DNA from: an uncultured Opitutia bacterium | GTDB lineage: Bacteria; Verrucomicrobiota; Verrucomicrobiia; Opitutales; Opitutaceae | NCBI GenBank assembly: GCA_903940425.1 | Contig: CAJAKX010000355.1 | Coordinates: 1 to 36,470 of the forward strand | Reading direction: 5' to 3' | Length of the DNA stretch: 36,470 nt | Shown: piece after piece, positions 18,205-27,590 of the stretch | Layout of the letters: each line of letters begins with the position of its first letter | Position numbering within the stretch: position 1 is the first letter of the stretch | Translations under genes and position numbers: made by a program | The notes under the pieces: model-generated | Seen by the model: the letters and a program-made list of their open reading frames with translations, nothing else | The model's database searches: none | Told to the model about the DNA's origin: nothing

Positions 18205-21108
18205 CTAAGGGTGAATCTGGTGCAGGCAGGTCATGGCGTCGTCCGGCTTTTTCGTCAGGCACGTCTCGCAAGCTAGGATCTTGTCGGCATAGCCCGAGCC
18301 GGTGCCGAAGCCTTCAAGCCCGCCTTTGAGGTTGCCTTTGGCCCATTTGATCCGAATCGCCAGATAATATGTCCCGCACTGGATGTTCGTGGCCGGGTCG
18401 GTCATTTCGCTGTGCTCATAATGCACGCCCTTGGGCGTGTTCTTGTTCGCCTCGTCCACGGCGCCTTTTGTCATCTGCATCAACCCGGTCGCGGAGCTGC
18501 TCGCATTTTTGACCGACGGGTTAAATCCGCTTTCCTTCCAGATCAGGCAGAGCAACAGCTCGGTGGAGACACTCGCCTTGTTGTTGGCCTCCACCAAGGC
18601 TTTCACTTGATCGTAGGTCAGGACGGAACGGCGTGACTTTTCGCCGGCGGCGCTCACTGCCGTCGGCTGCAGGAACGGCATGTCGCGCGGCACAATCGTG
18701 GTAATGAGCCCGAGCATCCGATTTGCGCGCGCGAGGCTGGCTTGTTGGCTCGCGGTCAGGGTGGCCGGCGCAGCGACGAGCGCCGCGCGGATCGCCCCGA
18801 GGACGCCAGCACCGGACCGCTGCGACGCGAGCAGCGCAATCTGCGGATTGACCGACGCGTCCATGAAGGCCAGTGCGACATCAAAGGCGTTAACACCGAG
18901 CTGCGCCAGGATCTCCGCGAGCAAAGGTTGCGCCTCGACTGGGTTGGTAATCGCTCGAGCGGCAAGCGCGACCCCGCGCTCGTTCGCGCTGGGGTGGCTA
19001 ATGAGAAAATCGGCGACCGTCTGCCGCAGGTCGGCCGGGGCCGGGGCCGCGACCGTTCCCGCCGGCTGGTCGAGCAACGCCTCCCAAGCATTGTCGAAGT
19101 CAGCAGCGAGATTCTGGATGAGATCCTTGTTAACCGCACCTTCGCCGTTCGCGTCGATCTCGACCGGGAGCGGAAACCGCAGGCCCCCTTGCCACCCCGT
19201 GATTGACGGCACCGGTTGTGTTTGCAGCCGCAAATAGTATCGGTTGTAGACCAGCAGACCGCGCGCCAGCACGTCGGCCGAGACAGGTAGGGTGATTATG
19301 GGTCCAGCAGCACCCGCCGGCGTAAACGGCGTGGCCGAGTTCCACAGAGGAAGGATAAGGTTCGCTATGCGACGCAAGGTCATCGACTGTCCGACAACGA
19401 CCGAAAGCCGGTTACGGCTGTCTTCGAGAAGTCCGCCTGCCCCGGAGACGGGCCCAATGTGCGTGCTCACCACCTGCAGGGGGAAAAACTGGAGGCCGGA
19501 TCCGCGCACCGTGCCGGTGTGAAGAACGGCTGCCGTTTCGCTGGTATTCTGTCGGGCGACAAATGGAACGTTCACGCGCTGGCGCACCGTCGCGCGCACA
19601 AGGCAGTGAGCCAGGCTCGGCACCGAAGCCACCATCTGATCGACCTCCCGGCTACCGCGGCCATTTACTTGAGATGCCCTCGTCGATCTGGTGGCGACAT
19701 TCCCGAGAAATCCGCCGGTCTGTTGTACCACATGCGCCAATTCGTGGGCGAGCAGCCGCTTGCCGCCGGTCATTTGCGGCGCATACTGCCCGGTGTCGAA
19801 CACCACATCCCTCCCGACGGTGTAGGCGAGTGCATTCACCGCCCGCGCCGACTCAGCGGCTGTGGCGCCGGTGTGAATTCGGACCCGGCTGAAATCGTGC
19901 CCCAGTCGTGATTCCATGAAACCGCGCGTGTCCGCATCGAGCGGCTGACCGCTCTCTGTGAGGACTTCATGAACAACGGGCGGCGCGAACGCGCCGGCCG
20001 TGTATTCGCCGGCGGGTTCCCGCATCAACATCAAGTCGTCCTTTTCCCTTGGCTCCGTTGCCCCAGGGGTTGGCTGCAAACCGGGACCCTGCCGCGCCCG
20101 TGGGTTCAGTGGATCGTTCATCTTCGAGCGCCAGTAGGCGTCCCAGAACGCCTGGTCTTCTGCGCGCTGCTCCGGCGTCTTGAACGCCTCCTGCCACTTT
20201 GCGTTCTCAGCCGTCAGGCGCGCGGTTTCGGCGCGGATTTTTTCCGACTCCGACGGGCCGGATTTCTTCGAGGACGATCCACCGAGCGGAATCGTGATCG
20301 TCAAGCCAGCCTTTTCTTCGGCGGGTTTGCCCGGCGCCGCGGGCGTTTTGGCGTAGCTGGCGCCAATGCTCACGCCGCCGCCGGTGGTGAGCGTGAGTTC
20401 CACGTTGGTGGGTGTCCGCACGGGGCCTTCCCAGGTGAGCTTCGCTTTGAGGCCGGGGGCCAGCCAGTCGAGCGGGATTTCGGGCACCTGCACGGGCAAC
20501 TCCGAATTCGTCGCAATGATACCCGCGAGCGCCGCAGCCAATGCCGTGGCGGCCACGGCCTTGCCCTCGGTCGTGGAAAGGAAATCCTTGCCCAACTCCG
20601 TGACCCTGGCCTCAAGTTGTTTGCCCGCCTCGGTGGCCCGGAGCGCTTCGGCCAGCTTCTTCGCGGCCTCTTTGTATTTCTCTTCCTCGGACTTCGGCTT
20701 CTCGGTTGGCGGGCCGGTCTGCGGTTCCTCACGCTGGACGGACGGAGCGATCGACGATTGGCTGACCGAGGCGCTGCGTCCGGACATCACGGTGTCCGCC
20801 ACGCGATCGGCCTCTTGCTCGAATTCGTCGCCCGACTGGCTGATCGCCAGTTTGGTCTGCACCTGGGCCGTGCAGGCGGCTGCGAACTCCCCAGAGTTTC
20901 CGGTGGCATCAGCGCGGGGTGGTGCGTGGACGGAGATCCGGCCGAAATCACACCCGCCGGCGGCCGATGTCGGCGCCCCAAGCTCAGACCATTCTCCGGC
21001 CAGCCGGCGGTCCTCCGTTTTCTGAGATAAAAACGCCGGTTGAGCGCGCGCGCCGCCGGGCGACCACGACGTCTTCCGGTCGGCTAGCGTTGATAATTGC
21101 CTGCTCAT
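18205..21108 (-). CDS. eCIS-associated DUF4157 protein with C-terminal lytic-transglycosylase (SLT)-like domain
   Basis: N-term 'VQTKLAISQSGDEFEQEADRVADTVM'; DUF4157 core 'LDADTRGFMESRLGHDFSRVRIHTGATAAESARAVNALAYTVGRDVVFDTGQYAPQMTGGKRLLAHELAHVVQQTGG'; C-term 'TELLLCLIWKESGFNPSVKNASSSATGLMQMTKGAVDEAN'. Confidence 0.85.
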   Translation of the reverse strand: MSRQLSTLADRKTSWSPGGARAQPAFLSQKTEDRRLAGEWSELGAPTSAAGGCDFGRISVHAPPRADATGNSGEFAAACTAQVQTKLAISQSGDEFEQEADRVADTVMSGRSASVSQSSIAPSVQREEPQTGPPTEKPKSEEEKYKEAAKKLAEALRATEAGKQLEARVTELGKDFLSTTEGKAVAATALAAALAGIIATNSELPVQVPEIPLDWLAPGLKAKLTWEGPVRTPTNVELTLTTGGGVSIGASYAKTPAAPGKPAEEKAGLTITIPLGGSSSKKSGPSESEKIRAETARLTAENAKWQEAFKTPEQRAEDQAFWDAYWRSKMNDPLNPRARQGPGLQPTPGATEPREKDDLMLMREPAGEYTAGAFAPPVVHEVLTESGQPLDADTRGFMESRLGHDFSRVRIHTGATAAESARAVNALAYTVGRDVVFDTGQYAPQMTGGKRLLAHELAHVVQQTGGFLGNVATRSTRASQVNGRGSREVDQMVASVPSLAHCLVRATVRQRVNVPFVARQNTSETAAVLHTGTVRGSGLQFFPLQVVSTHIGPVSGAGGLLEDSRNRLSVVVGQSMTLRRIANLILPLWNSATPFTPAGAAGPIITLPVSADVLARGLLVYNRYYLRLQTQPVPSITGWQGGLRFPLPVEIDANGEGAVNKDLIQNLAADFDNAWEALLDQPAGTVAAPAPADLRQTVADFLISHPSANERGVALAARAITNPVEAQPLLAEILAQLGVNAFDVALAFMDASVNPQIALLASQRSGAGVLGAIRAALVAAPATLTASQQASLARANRMLGLITTIVPRDMPFLQPTAVSAAGEKSRRSVLTYDQVKALVEANNKASVSTELLLCLIWKESGFNPSVKNASSSATGLMQMTKGAVDEANKNTPKGVHYEHSEMTDPATNIQCGTYYLAIRIKWAKGNLKGGLEGFGTGSGYADKILACETCLTKKPDDAMTCLHQIHP

Positions 21109-21134
21109 CTTGCCGGTTGTTCAGGTTGGCTGGC

Positions 21135-21170
21135 ATCGCGACGCGCGCCGGGCGGCGCGCCCCGCGATGG
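21135..21170. repeat. Long GC-rich inverted repeat between C1A peptidase and DUF4157 genes
   Basis: catcgcg-ac-gcgcgcc-gggc-ggcgcgc-cc-cgcgatg: two nested perfect 7-bp arms with a 4-nt loop. Confidence 0.75.
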
Positions 21171-21172
21171 CC

Positions 21173-21946
21173 TTACGGGTTCTCGATCGTTCGAATCGTC
21201 CAGAAGTCGTCCGAAAGGTTGCGGTCGTCGAGATAGGCGTACGGCATGGTGAAGTAGCCCGCCAGACCCCAGTCCGCGCCCCACGAGTTGCGGATGGTGA
21301 AGCGCTTCGTGGCGTCGTTGTAGCCCACGGCCATGACGGCGTGTCCACCCATGGATTTCTCCTGCGGCTTGGGCAGATTGAGGCGGCCTGCCTTGGCCAC
21401 GGCCGGCGACTCGAAGGCTTCGTAAACGGTGAAGCCAAAAACAAAGGGGTATCCTTCGGCCAGGCAGCTCTTCATCTCCTGCAACGTCAGGATGCGGTGA
21501 TAAGAGAGCACCTGATGCGTGAGCGCTTCCTGGTAACAGGCGGCCAGGGGCTTCGCGGCGAACCGGCCGATGACGTACGGCCACTTCGTCTCCGCGCAGA
21601 CGCCCTGCTTGACGAGCGTCTTGACGCCGTCGCGAATCATCGCGCCGGCATCTTCCTTCACGGTGCCCTCCATCGCCCGCTCGTTGTAATAAACAAACAG
21701 GCGGCTCAGGTCGGCCGGCGCCTGGCCGGCCTTCTTTTCGAGAAACTCCAGGCTGCCGACCAGCGCGTTGGCGGTGCAACTGCCCAACTGCCCCTGATCC
21801 TCCACCGGTGAACACATCGCGTGCAAATCCACCGACGGGGGCAGCTTTTTCGGCGGCGCGGCAATGGCCGCGTACAGTTTGTCACGGTGGTCCGGACGAT
21901 CCGGCATCCATCCGTACCAGGCGTTTACTTTGGAGGCTTTGCTCAT
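21173..21946 (-). CDS. C1A (papain-like) cysteine peptidase
   Basis: Trimmed to MSKASKVNAWYGWMPDRPDHRD...; catalytic motifs GQLGSCTANA (Gln/Cys), GGHAVMAVGY (His), IRNSWGADWG (Asn). Confidence 0.9.
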   Translation of the reverse strand: MSKASKVNAWYGWMPDRPDHRDKLYAAIAAPPKKLPPSVDLHAMCSPVEDQGQLGSCTANALVGSLEFLEKKAGQAPADLSRLFVYYNERAMEGTVKEDAGAMIRDGVKTLVKQGVCAETKWPYVIGRFAAKPLAACYQEALTHQVLSYHRILTLQEMKSCLAEGYPFVFGFTVYEAFESPAVAKAGRLNLPKPQEKSMGGHAVMAVGYNDATKRFTIRNSWGADWGLAGYFTMPYAYLDDRNLSDDFWTIRTIENP

Positions 21947-22004
21947 GGCGATGTCTTTCTTGGTTGGAGGTTGGTTTTCGCTGTCGATGCGGTTCCGTCT
22001 GAAA

Positions 22005-22330
22005 TCATTTGCCTTCGGGCGCTCCCGTTTCACGGGCGGCGCGCTCCGGTGGGGCGGCAAGACTCGCGGCGAGCGTTTGCGCCACCTGCCGCCCCCAGGT
22101 CCGGGCCGACCCGCCGGCCGCAAGGTGAACCGCTCCCGCGTCCAGGCGCGCGACCGCGCCGCCCGGCCAGCCGGGGGCGGAAGCGGCAGCCAGCCGCCGG
22201 CCCAATTCCTGTTCAAGCGCGGCCCGGAAGCGGGGGACCTCCGCCGGTGCGAGCGGGAGGCCGTCGAGCACGAGGCGCTCGATGTGCAGATGGATGTCTG
22301 GCCGGGCTTGGGGAAACGCGTGTGGGGCGG

Positions 22331-22334
<4 letters not shown>
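22005..22334 (-). CDS. Small eCIS-cluster protein of unknown function
   Basis: MTAPHAFPQARPDIHLHIERLVLDGLPLAPAEVPRFRAALEQELGRRL...; ATGA overlap with the AAA+ gene. Confidence 0.7.
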
Positions 22335-24195
<1,861 letters not shown>

Positions 24196-24199
<4 letters not shown>

Positions 24200-25398
24200 G
24201 TGATTGTCACGGTCGGACCGATGTACCGGTTGTAGGTTGGGCTGAGCTTGTCGGTGTCCACCGTCAGCGCACTGTCGGCGCCGTCGACCCGGACGCGCAG
24301 CAGAAAGGTGCCGGTCGGAAAGTTTGCCGGGATGGCAAACCCAAACGTGCTTGCCGTCAGGGGATCCGTGGGCAGCCGCGTCGGCAGGCTGATCGCCTGG
24401 TCCCCGATCATGAGCGCCACCGATTGCTCGCGGCCGACCGGCGGCGCGAACGACAGCGCGAGCGTGCCGCCCCGGGCGGCGGCGAACGGCGGGGCGGTGG
24501 TGATCGCCGGCGTGAGGAGGAACGGGGCGACGTTGGATTCGAACCCGCGATGCGGCTCGTTCGGCGTGCCAAAATCGAAATCGTGAATCACCTGCACCGT
24601 GCGCACGCCGGCTGGGAGCGCGGCGGGCAGCGTCACGGTGAGCTGGCGGTCGGATACGGTGGCGGGGACCACGAGGAGGTCGCCAAATTTGAGTTTCGTG
24701 ACCGCGCCCTGGAGGCCGTGTCCCTGGATCGCGAGCACGCCACCGGCCGGCAGCGAGGACGGCGTGACGGTCTCGATGAACGGCGGCTGGAAGGGCACGG
24801 CGATCACCTGCCGTTCCCGCACGGGCAGCGCGGTGACTGGGATGAGTTCTTCCTCGATCAACACCACCGAAGCGCGGTAGGCCACGGACAGGGCATACTG
24901 CGTCTGAAAGAAAACCGACCAGAGTTTGGAGAGTTCTTCGAGCGAAAGCGCCAGTGGCGAGAAGCGGACCGGCTCGATCGCATCCGCGAGGTTGGAGGTC
25001 GCGAGAAACGAATAGCCCGGATCGGCGACGGTGTCGCGGATCATCTGCCGCGTGAGCAGGGGCCGGCTGTGCAGGTGCCGCACGACGCTGCCGAGCACAC
25101 GTTGCGGCTCCAGGACGCTCTGCCGGCCGTAACAGCTCAGCAGGAAATCCAGATCGAGTGCCGTCGCCGGGCGCTGCCCGGCCTGGCCGTCGGCGTTGCG
25201 CGTGGGCAGGTCGGCGTTGCGCCGGGCGACGTTGGGCCCGACCTGGTAGAGGAAAATGTTGAGGCCGACCGCCGGCATGCCATTGGCGTCAGGCCGCAAG
25301 GTGGTGGCCATGGCGCCCGGCACATCGCCGCCGATGGCGGACTGCAGGACGCGCTGGAGCGTGGCGGTCACGGTGGCCACTGCGAGGAAATTGCTCAT
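24196..25398 (-). CDS. DUF4255-domain tail terminator/cap protein (Afp16-like) with C-terminal IPT/Ig-like region
   Basis: 'AVATVTATLQRVLQSAIGG...GLNIFLYQVGPNVARRNADLPTRNADGQAGQRPATALDLDFLLSCYG' is the DUF4255 signature. C-term 'FIETVTPSSLPAGGVLAIQGHGLQGAVTKLKFGD' is IPT/TIG-like. Confidence 0.9.
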
Positions 25399-26309
25399 CG
25401 CGCACCTCCGGTGCGTCGGCGCAGGTAATCGTCGAGCGAGAGCTTCGGCGCAGCCGGCGCGGGTTGGGGGGCCGGCGCGGCGGCTGGAATCGCCCGCACT
25501 TCAACGCGGCCGATGGTGACATGAATCGCCGGCGCCGGCGGCGGCGGCTCGGCCGGGCGCGGTGGAGCGCGCAGGCCGGCCCCGTCGGCAGCCTCGCCAA
25601 AGTCCTGCCTCGTACGTCCGCGCGGCACGGCCCGCGTCACCGGGGCCAGAATTTTTCCTGCCGGCCCCGACGGGGCGAGCGGCGTGCTGGCGGACGGGAT
25701 CGTGTCCGCGGCGGGAGCGGCCGCGCGCGGCGGCGGAACGGCGGGGGGAGCAGAGTGACTCGCGGCTGGGGAGGACGCCGGCGGAATAGCACTGGAAAGG
25801 TCGCCGGGAGACCGGGCGGGATGGGCCGCGACGGCCGGAGATGGCCGCGGAGACGGCGGTGGCACAGGGTCTGCGAGAGCCGCCGTTTGCGTCCGCGGCT
25901 CTGGCGGCGCGCTCGCCCTGGCCGGGGCCGGCCCTTCGGCGTCCACCGGCGCCGTTGGCGGTGCTGGCATGGTCCCCGAAGCCTCGGCAGCCGGCCAATC
26001 CGCGACGGGCGCGGCGGCTGGAGATGGCCGAGAAGATGGCGGTGACGACGGCTCCACGAGCATCGTTGGCGCCGGTGGGGCGGGGACGGCCCCGATGGGA
26101 GCGGGCACATCGGGAATGATCGGGCGTTGCGCCGACGGCACGCTGGCGGCGGGACCGGCGGGCGAAGGCGTCTCGACGGCGGTGGCCGGCGGCTGCGCTG
26201 CCTGGAACGGGGCGTCCGCGTTTGGTTCAAACAGCGACGGCACGCGCGGTTGAATGACCGGCGTGGCGGTGAAACTGCGAGTGATCAGGTTGGTGAGGTA
26301 ATCGCTCAT
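25395..26309 (-). CDS. Pro/Ala-rich eCIS-cluster protein with conserved termini
   Basis: N-term 'MSDYLTNLITRSFTATPVIQPRVPSLFEP' and C-term 'IHVTIGRVEVRAI...PKLSLDDYLRRRTGG' flank a low-complexity Pro/Ala/Ser linker. ATGA overlaps on both sides. Confidence 0.75.
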   Translation of the reverse strand: MSDYLTNLITRSFTATPVIQPRVPSLFEPNADAPFQAAQPPATAVETPSPAGPAASVPSAQRPIIPDVPAPIGAVPAPPAPTMLVEPSSPPSSRPSPAAAPVADWPAAEASGTMPAPPTAPVDAEGPAPARASAPPEPRTQTAALADPVPPPSPRPSPAVAAHPARSPGDLSSAIPPASSPAASHSAPPAVPPPRAAAPAADTIPSASTPLAPSGPAGKILAPVTRAVPRGRTRQDFGEAADGAGLRAPPRPAEPPPPAPAIHVTIGRVEVRAIPAAAPAPQPAPAAPKLSLDDYLRRRTGGAR

Positions 26310-27016
26310 CCGCCGACCATTTCCAGGTAAAGGCGCCGCCGGGCGGGACTCAGCGCGAGGATGTCGGCTTCGTGCCAGCCATAGGCGGCGGCCAGGGTGT
26401 GGACTTCGCGGAGCAGGCCGCGCGCCCAGGCGTGGACCTCGCGCCAGAAGAACGAGACGATGTCAAAGGCCGCCTGCCACGCGTGGCCGCAGCCGGCACA
26501 ACGGAGCGCCAGTTGGATGTCTGCCAGCGGATCCGCGAGCGCCATTTGGGCAATGACCGCGTCGAGCACCGGTTCCGGCACCTGATTGCGGTCGCTCAAC
26601 AGACAACGCGCGAGCAACTGATCGCGGGCCGCCGCGAGGTCGTCAGGGCGGGTGATCGCCAGCAGATCGGCGCTGGTTGGCAGGCGGACGCGCAGGTCGC
26701 GGCCCTCGATCTGCAACATCAGTTCCGCCGGCGGTGCCGGTGCGGGCGGTGCCTGGAGGTCGCTGGCACGGAAGGTCAATTCCGTCGCGGCACCGCATGC
26801 GGGGCAGGAGGCCAGGGCGGTGAATTCGGCTCCGAAGGTCGCTTCGCGCAGGGCCAGCAGGTGCGCGTCGCGCTGGCCGATGCTGAGACCGGCCAGGGCG
26901 TCGGGCGGCGATTCGGGGCAGGCGGCGGCCAGCAGCGCGAGGGCGCGCTGAATCGACGACTGGCTGAACGCCCGCTCCCAGACGCCCAGCAGTTCTGTGG
27001 CCGAGAGCGCGCGCAT
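26306..27016 (-). CDS. T4-type baseplate/hub-assembly chaperone-like protein with Cys (zinc-like) motifs
   Basis: 'LSIGQRDAHLLALREATFGAEFTALASCPACGAATELTF' and 'ALRCAGCGHAWQAAFDIVSFFWREVHAWARGLLREVHTLAAAYGWHEADILALSPARRRLYLEMV'. Confidence 0.75.
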   Translation of the reverse strand: MRALSATELLGVWERAFSQSSIQRALALLAAACPESPPDALAGLSIGQRDAHLLALREATFGAEFTALASCPACGAATELTFRASDLQAPPAPAPPAELMLQIEGRDLRVRLPTSADLLAITRPDDLAAARDQLLARCLLSDRNQVPEPVLDAVIAQMALADPLADIQLALRCAGCGHAWQAAFDIVSFFWREVHAWARGLLREVHTLAAAYGWHEADILALSPARRRLYLEMVGG

Positions 27017-27022
27017 GGGGAC

Positions 27023-27550
27023 TCAGGTGGCCGGATTGGTGAAGGTCGGCTCGGTCGGCTCGGTCACGCTTTGGTCGCGTTCCCAGCCCTCGTTCTCAAG
27101 CTTGAGGTGCTGGATGGCGACGGCGTTGGCGTTGGCGTCGAGGTCGGGCAGCGCCTGATACTCGCTGACCCAGCAGCGGTAGATCTTGTAGGCGAGGGCG
27201 AGCTGGCCGGCCTCGTTGTAGACCTCCAGGATGAGATCCTTGCGGAAATCCTTGAGCGAGACCTCGGCGCCGAGGCCGTTGCCGAAATTCCAGACCTTGT
27301 TCGCCCACTTCTCGAACTCGGTGTCGTGCGTGACGCCGCGCTCGAGCGTGATGGCGTCGTATTCGCTGCGGCCGGGCGACTTGCGGCTGCTGCTCGGATC
27401 GCCGCCTTCCCGGTGTTTGACGACCTCGGTGGTGCGCTTGAGGCCGCCGACCTTGCTGACGCCGGCGACATACCGGCCGTCCCATTTGATCCGGAACTTG
27501 AAGTTCTTGTAGGGATCGAACCGTTGGGTGTTGACGCTGAATTGAGCCAT
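27023..27550 (-). CDS. Phage tail tube protein (Afp1/gp19-like)
   Basis: MAQFSVNTQRFDPYKNFKFRIKWDGRYVAGVSKVGGLKRTTEVVKHREGGDPSSSRKSPGRSEYDAITLERGVTHDTEFEKWANKVW. Confidence 0.95.
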   Translation of the reverse strand: MAQFSVNTQRFDPYKNFKFRIKWDGRYVAGVSKVGGLKRTTEVVKHREGGDPSSSRKSPGRSEYDAITLERGVTHDTEFEKWANKVWNFGNGLGAEVSLKDFRKDLILEVYNEAGQLALAYKIYRCWVSEYQALPDLDANANAVAIQHLKLENEGWERDQSVTEPTEPTFTNPAT

Positions 27551-27590
27551 GGGAGTGAAGGTTAAGGGTTGAGCGTTGACGGTGCCCCAG

